DNA of 44,218 bases from Streptomyces phaeochromogenes (GCF_001418655.1 NZ_LIQZ01000267.1:1-44218), one strand, 5' to 3'; shown: positions 16,671-25,462, numbered from the stretch's first letter. The notes: a model not told the origin generated them from the letters alone. A program made the numbers and translations.

Positions 16671-17094
16671 CGATGCGCTGCCCCTTCGCCAGTGCCACCA
16701 GGTCGGCGTAGCGGATGACCGAGCCGCCCGCGCCCCAGGTGCCTTCGGCCTGCTCGTGGACCAGCACCCACACGCGCAGTGCGTCGTCCTGGGACAGGCC
16801 GGCGGCGCCGAGCACCGTCTTCGTTGCGTCCCCGACCAGGCCCGCCTTCCGGCGCTCGGACAGTGCGCCCTGCGGGACGGTGACGTCCACGAGGAAGCGG
16901 GGCTCCTCGTCCTCGGCGGTGGTCTGCGCACCCTCCGGGAGCTCGACGAGGTAACTCCATGCCTGGGCGCGGAAGAACGCGGTGTCGGGTGCTCCCTCCC
17001 AGCGGAGCAGGACGGCGGCCAGGTCGCGCTGGACAGTCTTGCGGCCCTCTTCGGTCAGGGAACCGGGCGGGACGGTGAGCCGGATCATCGGCAT
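16663..17094 (-). CDS. tautomerase-superfamily protein, 143 aa
   Basis: The protein starts MPMIRLTVPPGSLTEEGRK, with a proline directly after the initiator methionine as in 4-oxalocrotonate tautomerase relatives, where it is the catalytic base. It has two beta-alpha-beta repeats, the second beginning RFLVDVTVPQGALSERRKAG, so it resembles double-domain members. The GTWGAGGSVIRYADL tail is like the neighbouring gene at 17844. ATG 17094 has GGGAGA upstream. First gene of an operon with the dehydrogenase and thioesterase, under two TetR-type operators at 17128-17178. Confidence 0.75.
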   Translation of the reverse strand: MPMIRLTVPPGSLTEEGRKTVQRDLAAVLLRWEGAPDTAFFRAQAWSYLVELPEGAQTTAEDEEPRFLVDVTVPQGALSERRKAGLVGDATKTVLGAAGLSQDDALRVWVLVHEQAEGTWGAGGSVIRYADLVALAKGQRIDA

Positions 17095-17127
17095 GTGGAT
17101 ATCTCCCTTTGTGCTGCACACGCGGTC

Positions 17128-17178
17128 TATGACAGTCGTTATATCCGAGGTTCACGCTAGACTATGACGAGCGTTATA
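17128..17178. promoter_or_regulatory. two TetR-type operators between tautomerase operon and tetR gene
   Basis: TATGACAGTCGTTATA (17128-17143) and TATGACGAGCGTTATA (17163-17178) are inverted-repeat sites with the consensus TATAACGNYYGTYATA on the other strand, 35 bp apart. They lie in the divergent promoter region. Two more copies lie at 18331-18346 and 18368-18383. Confidence 0.85.
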
Positions 17179-17224
17179 TCCAGAGACATCCAGTGACCAG
17201 ACACATTCAGTGAGGGGCATCGCC

Positions 17225-17815
17225 GTGGCCGGATCCAGCGCGCCGTCGCGTGACCGCATCGTGGCCGGTGCGGCCGACATGATCAGCAGGCGCGGTCTGA
17301 ACGCCACGAGCATCCGGGACCTGGCCAAACACGCCAAGGCCCCGCTCGGCTCGACGTACCACTACTTCCCGGAGGGGAAGCGGCAGTTGGCGACCGAGGC
17401 GGTGCAGTACGCGGGTACGGCCGTGGCTCGTCTCCTCCGCAAGGAGCTGGACGCGGGCCCGGCCGCGGGGCTGCGCGCCTTTCTCGCCCTGTGGCGCGGC
17501 ATCGTCGTCGAGAGCGACTTCCGTGCCGGCTGTCCCGTGCTGGCGGTCTCCGTCGAGGAGCCCCCGGCCGACGAGATCCCGCCGGCGCTCGCCGCGGCGG
17601 CCGAGGCGTTCGAGGACTGGGAGCGGCTGCTCACCGAGGCGCTACGGGAACACGGCGCCGACCACGACCGGGCCCCGGGGTTGGCGGCCCTGATCGTGGC
17701 GTCCGTCGAGGGCGCCATCGCCATGAGTCGAGCCAAGCGCAGCATGAAGCCGCTGGACCAGGTGGCACAGCAGCTCGAAGCTCTGATCGACGACGCGCTC
17801 ACCCGTCGAGCCTGA
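17225..17815 (+). CDS. TetR/AcrR-family regulator, 196 aa
   Basis: Helix-turn-helix residues: RDRIVAGAADMISRRGLNAT, SIRDLAKHAKAPLGSTYHYF and the PEGKRQLATEAV helix. The body (LRAFLALWRGIVVESDFRAG, CPVLAVSVEEP) resembles the LmrA/YxaF type of TetR regulator. GTG 17225 is chosen because GAGGGG lies 7 bases upstream; GTG 17210 is an alternative. Four matching operators around it, in its own promoter and before the gene at 18320, suggest it represses both tautomerase-type transcription units and itself. Confidence 0.9.
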   Translation: MAGSSAPSRDRIVAGAADMISRRGLNATSIRDLAKHAKAPLGSTYHYFPEGKRQLATEAVQYAGTAVARLLRKELDAGPAAGLRAFLALWRGIVVESDFRAGCPVLAVSVEEPPADEIPPALAAAAEAFEDWERLLTEALREHGADHDRAPGLAALIVASVEGAIAMSRAKRSMKPLDQVAQQLEALIDDALTRRA

Positions 17816-17843
17816 GGGTCCTGGGGGTGCGGGACGTTCGGAC

Positions 17844-18320
17844 TCAGGCGTCGAGCGCCGTGCGGATCGCCTTGATCTTCTCCTCGGTGAACACGCCGCT
17901 GTCGAGGAGGGAAAGGACGGGGAGGACTCCGCCGCTGGAGCCCCAGCTTCCCTCGTCGATGACCCGGAAGTTGACCCACCAGGCCGGGGACGGCTCCGGC
18001 AGCCCGCAGGCCTCGGCCATCGAGGCCAGGACGCGCTCGATGACCTCGGCCCGGACCTCCCGGCGCCAGTCGCCGTCCATGACCGCCACGTCGATCACCA
18101 TGACGTCGAGCCCCTGACCGGTGTCCGCCAACAGGCGGCCGCCGATGGCCATCATGTCCGGCTCGCGCTCGACGAAGTGCACCTGGAACCCAACTCGCGC
18201 GGCCGGTGCGAACTGGCCGACCTCCGGCACGAGCACCGCGTCCGTCAACGTCTCGGCCAGCGCGCGACGCTCCTCAAGGCTCAGGCGCCCCTTAGGGGTG
18301 TTCACGGTGATGACGGTCAC
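17844..18320 (-). CDS. tautomerase-like protein, 158 aa
   Basis: It starts VTVITVNTPKGRLSLEERRA and has two beta-alpha-beta units; the second includes MVIDVAVMDGDWRREVRAEV. The EGSWGSSGGVLPVLSLL part parallels GTWGAGGSVIRYADL in the gene at 16663. There is no proline at position 2 (VTV start), so it may not use the usual catalytic proline. GTG 18320 sits 5 bases after GGAGG. That ribosome binding site is itself inside a 30-bp palindromic operator. Convergent with the tetR gene, 28 bases apart. Confidence 0.7.
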   Translation of the reverse strand: MTVITVNTPKGRLSLEERRALAETLTDAVLVPEVGQFAPAARVGFQVHFVEREPDMMAIGGRLLADTGQGLDVMVIDVAVMDGDWRREVRAEVIERVLASMAEACGLPEPSPAWWVNFRVIDEGSWGSSGGVLPVLSLLDSGVFTEEKIKAIRTALDA

Positions 18321-18323
18321 GAC

Positions 18324-18383
18324 TGCCTCCTATAACGATCGTTATAGGAGGCACCGTACACCCGGCCTATAACGGTTGTCATA
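18324..18383. promoter_or_regulatory. two TetR-type operators, one inside a 30-bp perfect palindrome
   Basis: The site TATAACGATCGTTATA (18331-18346) is the centre of a perfect 30-bp palindrome (18324-18353) whose left arm contains the GGAGG ribosome binding site of the leftward gene at 18320. The second, TATAACGGTTGTCATA, is at 18368-18383, 37 bp away centre to centre. Same consensus as at 17128-17178. Confidence 0.85.
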
Positions 18384-18964
18384 CCTGTAGTGAGGGTGCG
18401 CTTGGACAGTGGCGCCCACGAGGCTGTCAGCCCTCTCCGGCGTCATTCGCCGCACGGTTCCCGGCTGGTTGGGGGCTGGGTGCGACGGATCCTTCGGCTC
18501 GGTCCAGCGTGGAGCGTTCGCGTGCTTCCGATGGCGCACCATGTGGAGTGCGTCGCGATCCATGAACCGGCTACCCAGGGCTCTTGACCTGCGGCTTGCC
18601 GCGCATCAGGCGCATCTGACCCAAGGGCCCCATGCCGACTGGGTCTGCGAATCGACACCCAGCAACCTCGGTGGCGGGGTGTGTTCGCGGTGGCGCTCAT
18701 GGACTGTCTCGGAGACATTTACCAGGACTGGAACGACGGTGGCGTGTCGATCGGAGGGGTCGCCGAGCGTATCTCTGCCGAATCCGAGTGCATTCGCCGT
18801 GAGCTGGGCGACTGCCGACATGGAGGAGTGCACGCAGCGCGCGTCGCATGCTCGGTGCGAGTACGCCTGCACCAGCGACGGTCTGCCGTTCGGAAGGCGG
18901 ACATCGCATCGATCATGACCGCCAACCCGACCAGTACGGCAACGCGCCCGGTTCCTCCCCGCCG
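18384..18964. other. no confident gene
   Basis: Open frames exist on both strands, for example a leftward one with AYSHRACDARCVHSSMSAVA and HATVVPVLVNVSETV, but none has a start signal, a known domain or consistent third-position bias that I can judge. The stretch TTGACCTGCGGCTTG near 18590 resembles the core of the transposon ends but lacks their spacing. It is possibly decayed coding DNA downstream of the kinase locus. Confidence 0.4.
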
Positions 18965-19663
18965 TCAGGAGCAGTCGTACACGAAGCGAATGGTGGCTGT
19001 GTGGCGGCTGGGGGAGAGGACGTGCAACTCGGCCTGGGCCCGGTATCGGCCTTCGCCCCGGAACGTCCACAGCAGATGTACCCGTGCCTTCTTCTGGCCC
19101 CCGGGCACCACCTCGCGCAGGACGGCCGAGGTCGTGCCGTCGCTGCGGACCCAGCGGTAGGACAGGGTGCCCGGTCGGCCGTTCGTGTTGATCACTCCGA
19201 TGATGTCCGCGGTGTTGTCGCATTCCACCGTCGTCTGGCGGGTGGTGACGGTCACCCGGTCCGCGGTGAAGCCGGTGCCGGTACGCTGCCAGGCGAGGAA
19301 CGCGATGACCAGGAGCAGCACCAGCGCCGGCAGGGCGTGTCGGCGCAGACCTCCTCGCGGACGCCGGGTGGGCGTCGGCACGGCGGCGGGCAGCTGGGCC
19401 CCCGAACGGTGCGAGAGAGCGGCGGTCACACCGGGGCCGAAGCGCAGGACCGTTCCCTCGACTCGGTCGGGCCGGGTCTCCGGCGTGGGCGGTGCCACGG
19501 CGGTTCGGTCCTCTTCCGGCGTGGTGTCCTGCTCGGGTCTCTGGAACCAGTGACTCCCCAGCACGGTGGCTCTGTACTCCGCTTCCGCGTCGGCGGTGTG
19601 GTCGGGCGGAGTGGGCCAGGAGCCGTTGCCGGGCGGGGTGGTGCGGTCGTTGGTCGGAGTCAA
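18965..19663 (-). CDS. single-span membrane protein with kinase-like ectodomain, 232 aa
   Basis: Residues 1-105 are cytoplasmic and low in structure (Pro, Thr rich), followed by a membrane helix (LPALVLLLVIAFLAW, about 108-122) and an outside domain of about 110 residues with two cysteines (VECDNTAD and VYDCS). The pattern TLSYRWVRSDGTTSAVLR then LLWTFRGEGRYRAQAELHV looks like an Ig-like fold. The C-terminal domain of the kinase upstream has the same pattern (VSWYTGDTSGQ, VDHTFQGKGCYWAVQ). The TTG start overlaps the kinase stop (TTGA), so translation is coupled. Last gene of the leftward chaperone-GTPase locus. Function unknown; perhaps a co-receptor. Confidence 0.7.
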   Translation of the reverse strand: MTPTNDRTTPPGNGSWPTPPDHTADAEAEYRATVLGSHWFQRPEQDTTPEEDRTAVAPPTPETRPDRVEGTVLRFGPGVTAALSHRSGAQLPAAVPTPTRRPRGGLRRHALPALVLLLVIAFLAWQRTGTGFTADRVTVTTRQTTVECDNTADIIGVINTNGRPGTLSYRWVRSDGTTSAVLREVVPGGQKKARVHLLWTFRGEGRYRAQAELHVLSPSRHTATIRFVYDCS

Positions 19664-21297
19664 CGGATGTCGCACCCCCTCGTCAGGAGCTGCTGTGAGG
19701 CGCCGCCGTCGGCGGACGCAGGAGCTGTCGTGGCCTGCACGGCCCAGTAGCAGCCCTTGCCCTGGAACGTGTGGTCGACAGTGAACGTGTACTGCGTGGC
19801 ACCACTGCGGTCGAAGGTCTGGGGCGTTCCGTCCGGCGTGCCGAGCTGCCCACTGGTGTCGCCCGTGTACCAGGACACGGTCACGGAGATCGGCCCGGTG
19901 CCGTCCGTGGTGACGGAGACGGTGGTCGTACCCGTGGTGGGGCCTGTCTGGCGGAAGCCGGACACGGCGACGTCCTTGACCGTGGGCGCGGTGGGAGACG
20001 CGGTCGTCGGGGCGGGAGTGGTCGTCCCTCCGCTGGGCGGCGTGGCTTCTTCCGCCGGGGTCGAGGAAGACGCCGAGGGGCCGTCGGATGCCGAGCTCTG
20101 CGAGCCGGACGGGAAGGGGCCGGTCGATCCGGGGGATGCCGAGGACTCTGCTGGGTCGGTGGGGTCGGCCGACGAGGTCGGTGAGGTGGGCCCCGACCCC
20201 ACTCCGGGCTGTGCACTGGTCGTGGCGAACGCTTCGGCCACCTGGTCGGTCGCCTGGCCGTCGTTCCGCGGCACGCCGTACGCCAGTGCGATCGCCAGGA
20301 GCGCGGCCGCGGCCGACACGAGCACGCCCGGGCGAGTGGGCCGCCACCTGTGGCCCCGTCCACCGCCCCCGCCGGCTCCGGGGCGCAGGACGGTGCGGGC
20401 GGTGTCCATGGTGGACTCCGGGCCGGGGCGGGCCGAGGGGCGCAGCAGCACCAGTAGTGCTGCGAGTGCGGAGAGCCTGCCGCGGCCACGTTCCTCCCAC
20501 TCCGGTCCGTAACCGGCGACGGCCGCCGCTTCCAGGTCCGCGACGAACGCCGCGGCGTGCGAGGGACGTTCCTCGGGCGACTTGGCCAGGCCGCGACGGA
20601 CCAGTGACCGCACCGCCTCGGGAACCTCATCGGCCGGTACGGGCGAGTCGACGTGCCGCAGCGCGAGTTCGGCGAGGTTGTCGGCCGGGTACGGCTTGTG
20701 GCCGGTCAGGCACTCGAAGAAGGTGGCTGTCGCCGCGTACACGTCGCCCGCGGGTGAGGCGGGCGCACCGGTCCACTGCTCCGGGGCCATGTAGGAGGGT
20801 GTTCCGGCCACTCCGGCGCTCTCACCCGTGGTCACCGCGATGCCGAAGTCGACGAGCTTCGACGCGCCGTCGGACGTGACGAGGACGTTCTCCGGTTTGT
20901 AGTCGCGGTGGACCACACCTAGCCGGTGGGCGTCGGCCAGGCCGAGCAGGGAGCCCTTGAGGATCACGAGTGCGGCTTCGGGTTCCAGCGGACTCTGCCT
21001 GGTCAGCAGGGAACGGAGGGACACACCGTCCACCAGCTCCATCACGATGGCGGCGCCGTCGGGGCTCTCGACGTACTCGTACAACCCGGTGACATACGGG
21101 CTGTTCAGGCCGGCGAGCAGTCGTGCCTCCGCGCGGAAGTCGTGGACGAAGCCGGGGCGGGTGTGCAGCGACTCGCTGAGGTACTTCACCGCGACCGCGA
21201 TGCCGGTGCCTTCGTGCACGGCCAGGACGACCCGGCCGCTCGCCCCGGAGCCCAGCTCCAGCGATTCGGTGTATCCAGGAACTTCCCATGTGTTCAT
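19660..21297 (-). CDS. transmembrane Ser/Thr protein kinase (PknB-like), 545 aa
   Basis: A complete Hanks-type kinase domain covers residues 10-270: glycine loop LGSGASGRVVLA, ATP lysine K38, helix-C glutamate E57, HRD loop at 130-132 (VVHRDYKPENVL; HRDYKPEN instead of the usual HRDLKPxN), DFG at 150-152 and MAPEQW. A membrane helix (about 322-342) follows, then a Ser/Thr/Pro-rich stalk and an ectodomain of about 105 residues with an Ig-like pattern. ATG 21297 is preferred over ATG 21303 because GAGGGG lies 6 bases before it. A 178-base gap and a hairpin separate it from the Hsp70/YbjN genes, so it may have its own promoter. Likely the surface sensor of the locus. Confidence 0.9.
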   Translation of the reverse strand: MNTWEVPGYTESLELGSGASGRVVLAVHEGTGIAVAVKYLSESLHTRPGFVHDFRAEARLLAGLNSPYVTGLYEYVESPDGAAIVMELVDGVSLRSLLTRQSPLEPEAALVILKGSLLGLADAHRLGVVHRDYKPENVLVTSDGASKLVDFGIAVTTGESAGVAGTPSYMAPEQWTGAPASPAGDVYAATATFFECLTGHKPYPADNLAELALRHVDSPVPADEVPEAVRSLVRRGLAKSPEERPSHAAAFVADLEAAAVAGYGPEWEERGRGRLSALAALLVLLRPSARPGPESTMDTARTVLRPGAGGGGGRGHRWRPTRPGVLVSAAAALLAIALAYGVPRNDGQATDQVAEAFATTSAQPGVGSGPTSPTSSADPTDPAESSASPGSTGPFPSGSQSSASDGPSASSSTPAEEATPPSGGTTTPAPTTASPTAPTVKDVAVSGFRQTGPTTGTTTVSVTTDGTGPISVTVSWYTGDTSGQLGTPDGTPQTFDRSGATQYTFTVDHTFQGKGCYWAVQATTAPASADGGASQQLLTRGCDIR

Positions 21298-21430
21298 CCG
21301 CATCCCCTCAGGGCCGTCGTGGTCCCGGAGCCTCGGTGAGGCTCGGAAGCTTCGGGCCACGCGATGGGAGACACATTTTCGGCCATGTCGGTTGCGGTGG
21401 GGCAACCCCCGATCGCGATGTCGGGCGGAT

Positions 21431-21450
21431 TCCTCGGTCGCGGCCGAGGA
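21431..21450 (-). terminator. possible hairpin between YbjN-like and kinase genes
   Basis: TCCTCGG and CCGAGGA form a 7-bp stem with a 6-nt loop, 26 bases beyond the YbjN-like stop. It could partly end transcription of the upstream six genes. Confidence 0.4.
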
Positions 21451-21475
21451 TCTGCGTGCGCGGTCCGGCAGCCGC

Positions 21476-21937
21476 TCAGAGGCCGCACTCGCAGTGGCAC
21501 CAGGTGAACAGGGCCTGGGATTCACCGAGCCATTGGTCGGCCATGGCGCGGAACGCGCTCTGCGTGATCCGGCAGGCCATCGGGAGGGCACGGAAGCCGA
21601 GAAGGTAGGGCGGCTGCTCGCCGTCGAGGTTATAGACGGACAGGGTGGGGGCGTACCACTCGATGTTCCAGGCGTTCGCGGCGGCGGCCGCCAGGGCCAG
21701 CTGGTCGTCCTTGAGGTAGCGGTCGTCGGTGGCCATCACCAACAGCATGTCGTTGCTCGTCGCCGCGAAGTCGAGCTGGATCTTCCGCTCGGCCTCGGGA
21801 TGGTCGAACTCGATGGTGACCGATGACGCGTTGACCTCGTACGGGCGGTGCTGGCGCCGCACCCAGTCGTTGACGAGCCGCCGCCAGTGGGTGGCCAGTT
21901 CGAAGGCGTCCTCCGGCGCGTGGTCAGTGTCAGGCAT
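21476..21937 (-). CDS. YbjN-domain protein, 153 aa
   Basis: The domain resembles YbjN/type III secretion chaperone-like proteins: ELATHWRRLVNDWVRRQ, the LDFAATSNDMLLVMATDDRYL strand-turn and AAAAANAWNIEWYAPTLSVY. Such proteins are small dimeric adaptors or chaperones, mostly of unknown role. The end carries a CHCEC cysteine/histidine cluster (WCHCECGL). ATG 21937 overlaps the Hsp70 stop by 8 bases, so the two are co-translated and probably function together. Confidence 0.75.
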   Translation of the reverse strand: MPDTDHAPEDAFELATHWRRLVNDWVRRQHRPYEVNASSVTIEFDHPEAERKIQLDFAATSNDMLLVMATDDRYLKDDQLALAAAAANAWNIEWYAPTLSVYNLDGEQPPYLLGFRALPMACRITQSAFRAMADQWLGESQALFTWCHCECGL

Positions 21938-23147
21938 GGCCTGCGGCCTCCCTCACCATGCGGTCGGTCAGGCCCGCCTCCAGCAGTGATCTGACCTTCG
22001 GCGGCAGGGGCCGTTGTGGCGCCGCCGCCGGCGCGGTGCTCCGCGCCAGCCAGGCGGCGCCGGTCGCCACCGCGAGTTCGGGTTCGGAGACGGACAGCAC
22101 CGTGCGCCCGGAACGTTCGGCCAGCAGGTCACCCACCATCGGAAGCCGGGAGCTGCCGCCGACGGGGACGATCAGGTCGAGGTCTTCCCAGCGCAGCCCC
22201 TGCGACCGGAGTACACGCTCGCACTCATCGACCGTCTCCGACAGCAGGGGCCGGACGGCCTCCCGCAGGTCCGCCTGCGTCAACGTGACCTCCGTCGGCG
22301 GATCGAGCATGGTCAGCAGGTCCGAGTGTTCGGAGGAGACGGACAACTGCTGCTTGAAGGCCGTACAGGCCTCGGCCAGCATGATCGCGCGCCGCAGCGT
22401 TCCGGGATCGCCGGAGCGGGTGGCTGCCCGACGCAGGCTGTCCACCGCATCGGGACAGCGCTCCCGTACGAGGGACAGCACGGCCTGGTCGATGGCGATT
22501 CCGCCGACGTCGGGCAGCCCTCCGGGGGCGCCGAGCACGGTGAACCCCTCCCTCGTGCCCTGGGCCACCGCGAGGTCGAACGTGCCGCCGCCGAGGTCGT
22601 AGACGAGGACCGTACGGTCGCGGTCCAGCCCGTGGTCGTGCAGGGCGTACGCGGTGGCCGCCACCGGTTCGCTCTGGATCTCGACGATCTCCGGCGGCAG
22701 TCCCGCCGCCTCGGCGGCGCCCACCATCAGGGTGTGCCGACTGCCCTCCCAGGTGGCCGGAACGGTGATCACCACCCGGGACGGGGCGGCGGCGACGGCC
22801 GCCCGGGCCTGCTGGACGAGAAAGCCGAGCACTTCCGTCGTCAGCTGCGCCGTCGTGAATCCGCGCTCCCCGAGCCGGTGCGGATACGGCTCGCCGAACT
22901 CTCGCTTGAACTCCGCGCGGAACCGGTCAGGACGCTGCAGGCGCGAGTTCTGCGCGGCCTGGCCCACCACCACGGATCCGTCGGGCAGGAGACATACGGC
23001 GCTGCGCACCGACGTGGCGCCGTACGGGCTCACCGGATCGCGTACCGGCAGCGGCTGATGGCCGTGGCGCAGGACGACCAGCGCGGACGACCACGTGCCG
23101 AAGTCGATCCCGTAGACCGGCCCCGTCGGGCCACCGTCGCCGGTCAT
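21930..23147 (-). CDS. Hsp70-like protein lacking the substrate-binding domain, 405 aa
   Basis: The actin/Hsp70 ATPase fold is complete: phosphate-1 loop YGIDFGTWSSALVVL, VVITVPATW, phosphate-2 loop VLVYDLGGGTFDLAVAQG and adenosine motif IVPVGGSSRLPMV. DnaK proteins have about 610-640 residues, with a peptide-binding domain and lid after residue 390; here the protein ends at 405 after a short helix (RSLLEAGLTDRMVREAAG). It should bind and hydrolyse ATP but cannot hold peptides in the DnaK way. Four-base ATGA overlap with the dynamin gene upstream. The GrpE-like protein of the locus is the probable exchange factor. No J-domain protein is encoded nearby. Confidence 0.88.
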   Translation of the reverse strand: MTGDGGPTGPVYGIDFGTWSSALVVLRHGHQPLPVRDPVSPYGATSVRSAVCLLPDGSVVVGQAAQNSRLQRPDRFRAEFKREFGEPYPHRLGERGFTTAQLTTEVLGFLVQQARAAVAAAPSRVVITVPATWEGSRHTLMVGAAEAAGLPPEIVEIQSEPVAATAYALHDHGLDRDRTVLVYDLGGGTFDLAVAQGTREGFTVLGAPGGLPDVGGIAIDQAVLSLVRERCPDAVDSLRRAATRSGDPGTLRRAIMLAEACTAFKQQLSVSSEHSDLLTMLDPPTEVTLTQADLREAVRPLLSETVDECERVLRSQGLRWEDLDLIVPVGGSSRLPMVGDLLAERSGRTVLSVSEPELAVATGAAWLARSTAPAAAPQRPLPPKVRSLLEAGLTDRMVREAAGHA

Positions 23148-25456
23148 GGCGCGTCGAAGAGGTCGGGGTCGAACGAGGCGCCGAAGTCCTGGGCCGATGG
23201 GGACACGACATCGGTGCCGAGGTCGTCGGCCGGTGTGGTGGGAGTGTGGACGGCTGGGTCCTGGGGCTCGACGGAGTTCGTCTCCTGGGGTACGGCGGTG
23301 GGCGGGGTCCAGGGTGCGAGCGCCTCCGGGTTCTGCGGCTCGAGGGTTCCCGCATCCGGCGCGGAGGCCGTCCCCACGGCGTTGGCCTCGACGGCCGGGG
23401 AGTTCTTCCCGGTGCCGTCGGCCGCAGCCAGGGCGGCTTCCGCGGTGACACCGAGAGCGATCTCCGCCGCTACGCCGGCGGCGGCGCCCTTGGCCGTGGA
23501 CGTCGTGGCCGGGCCGACGGGTGCCGGAGTTGTGGCCGGCGCGTCAGGGCCGGGCAGTTCGGGGCGTCGGGATGCCGGGAGGGCGTGTCGTGGTGGTGCG
23601 GATGCCAGTCGCTCCACCCGGGCCCGCAAGCGGTCGAGTTCGCCCTGCAGGCTCCGGTAGGTCTGCTGACGGACCAGCAACTCGCCGCGCCGCCGCGTCA
23701 GTTCCGCCTTGGTGCGACCGGTGGCCTCCTGGAGTCGGCGGCCGGACTCGGCCAGGGACTCCTGCTGCGCGGCCAGTTGGCCGTTCAGTTCCGCAGTCAG
23801 AGCCTGGGCGATGTCCCCGAAGGCCTGGTTGAAGGACTCCGTGGCCTGCCGGCGCAGCACGCCGAACTCCTGCGTGGTCAGTTGGAGCAGCCGGGCGTTG
23901 CGTTCCTTCTCGGCTCGCTCGTGCAGGTCCTTGCGGTGGTTGCGGACGCCGTGGACGAATCCCATGGTGCCGAGGCCCAGCATGACGGCGAGCCCGCTCA
24001 AGGGCTCCACGAAAGCGACTGCGGCGCCCGCACCCACGCCGGCCATGCCGGTGGACCAGCTTGCCCGGAACTGGTCGAAGAATCGGGCGGGGCGCACGTT
24101 GAGCGGCACGCTCGGTACGGAAATGGCGGCCGTGAAGGGCGGTTTGGGAGCCTGGGGCGAGGTGAGTTCCAGGCTGGTGTGCTGTGCGAACTCCTCCATC
24201 AGGGCGACGGCGACGGTGGCCAGTCGGTCATGAGCCTCCGTGAGTGCTTTGAGCATGTCGGAGGTGACCTGGCCGACCACCTCGTCCGCCGCGGGGTCGG
24301 CACCCGCGTTCACCTTCTCGTGGTAGTCGCGCAGCCCCGCGTCGAAAGCCGACTGCAACGCGGTGCGGGCCGGCCGGGTGTCCTGGTCGAAGCGGCGGCG
24401 AAGCTCCGTACGCCACTGCGCGCTTCCCGCGGACAACTGCTTGACCCGGTCGGCCGTTTCGGTCACCTCCTGGCGGATCCGCCGCAGTGACGCGTCGGAC
24501 TCCAGCGCGGCCAGCTCGTTGACCACGGGGGAGCCCGCCGTGGTGACGGCATCGCCGAGCGCGTCCAGCGCCCGGCGCAGCTGCACGGCACCGCAGGTGG
24601 TGGCCAGCCCCTCCCACAGTGCGAGATCCAGCTCGGGAAAGTTGGAGTCGGCGAGCAACTGGTCGTCGGCACGGTCCCGGAGCCACTTGAGCTTACGGAA
24701 GGAGGAGACAGGAACGACGACCAGACGTTCCGGGGGCCGGCCGGTACGTACGGCGATCTTCTCGCGGGCTCCGGTGACCACCGGGACGGGATCGCGGACT
24801 TTGTCGGTCTTGGTGACCACGGTGACCACGACCTCGCACCTGGCGAGCGCCCGGTCGAGGAAGTCGAGTTCGTAGGTGGCGAGCGGCTCGATGGCGTCGC
24901 AGACGAAGACCAGGCCGTCGGCGCGTTCCAGGAAGGCGTGTGTGACTGCGGTGTGTTCGGAGTTGACGCTGCCGAAACCGGGCGTGTCCATGAACACCAG
25001 CCCGGTCTCCAGCTGCGGGACGGGGGCCTTGATCTCCACCAGCCGGACCTGCTTGTGGTTGCGCGGGTTGCCCTGCTCGGTGACGAACTCCGGAAGTCGG
25101 TCGAGCCCGATGCGGACCTGACGGGTACCGCTGCCGTCCGTGGCCCCCGCATCGGTCATGTGCACCACGGCCTGTTCCCGCGGGCCCCAGCCGAGGGTCG
25201 ACACCACACACGTGGCCACGTCGACGTCCACGGGGAACAGCCCGGGCCGCTCCACGAGGGCGTTGAGCAGCGAGGACTTGCCACGGTTGAACTCTCCGAC
25301 GACCACGATGTGGCAGGTCCCCTGGTCCAGGCGGGCCAAGGACTGGTCGATCAACTCTCGCCGGCGGGGGCCCAGTTCACCGGAGATCGTCTCCGTGAGC
25401 CTCGGGAAGGCGGCCAGGACGTCCGCGCGCAGGCGGGTGAAGGCGTTGTCCCGCAT
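23144..25456 (-). CDS. bacterial dynamin-like GTPase with membrane segment, 770 aa
   Basis: P-loop GEFNRGKS at residues 54-61, switch threonine in DVATCVVSTL, G3 motif MDTPGFGS and G4 motif TKTDK identify a large dynamin-type GTPase. Around 469-500 there is a Gly/Ala-rich hydrophobic hairpin (GVGAGAAVAFVEPLSGLAVM), the membrane paddle expected of dynamins. A coiled coil covers about 560-620, and the last 150 residues are a Pro/Ala/Thr-rich tail absent from typical members. Bacterial dynamins remodel or protect membranes. It sits directly before Hsp70 (ATGA overlap). A second GTPase of the same type begins the operon, so a two-GTPase heteromer is plausible. Confidence 0.88.
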   Translation of the reverse strand: MRDNAFTRLRADVLAAFPRLTETISGELGPRRRELIDQSLARLDQGTCHIVVVGEFNRGKSSLLNALVERPGLFPVDVDVATCVVSTLGWGPREQAVVHMTDAGATDGSGTRQVRIGLDRLPEFVTEQGNPRNHKQVRLVEIKAPVPQLETGLVFMDTPGFGSVNSEHTAVTHAFLERADGLVFVCDAIEPLATYELDFLDRALARCEVVVTVVTKTDKVRDPVPVVTGAREKIAVRTGRPPERLVVVPVSSFRKLKWLRDRADDQLLADSNFPELDLALWEGLATTCGAVQLRRALDALGDAVTTAGSPVVNELAALESDASLRRIRQEVTETADRVKQLSAGSAQWRTELRRRFDQDTRPARTALQSAFDAGLRDYHEKVNAGADPAADEVVGQVTSDMLKALTEAHDRLATVAVALMEEFAQHTSLELTSPQAPKPPFTAAISVPSVPLNVRPARFFDQFRASWSTGMAGVGAGAAVAFVEPLSGLAVMLGLGTMGFVHGVRNHRKDLHERAEKERNARLLQLTTQEFGVLRRQATESFNQAFGDIAQALTAELNGQLAAQQESLAESGRRLQEATGRTKAELTRRRGELLVRQQTYRSLQGELDRLRARVERLASAPPRHALPASRRPELPGPDAPATTPAPVGPATTSTAKGAAAGVAAEIALGVTAEAALAAADGTGKNSPAVEANAVGTASAPDAGTLEPQNPEALAPWTPPTAVPQETNSVEPQDPAVHTPTTPADDLGTDVVSPSAQDFGASFDPDLFDAP

Positions 25457-25462
25457 GGTGGT

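Noticed and set aside
18585..18610. A fifth copy of the transposon end (TTGACCTGCGGCTTG core)
   Set aside because: The GAG terminus and the 13-base spacing are missing, so similarity is limited to a short core.
22014..24490. Long rightward frames opposite the Hsp70 and dynamin genes
   Set aside because: They are antisense shadows; the leftward frames carry all catalytic motifs.
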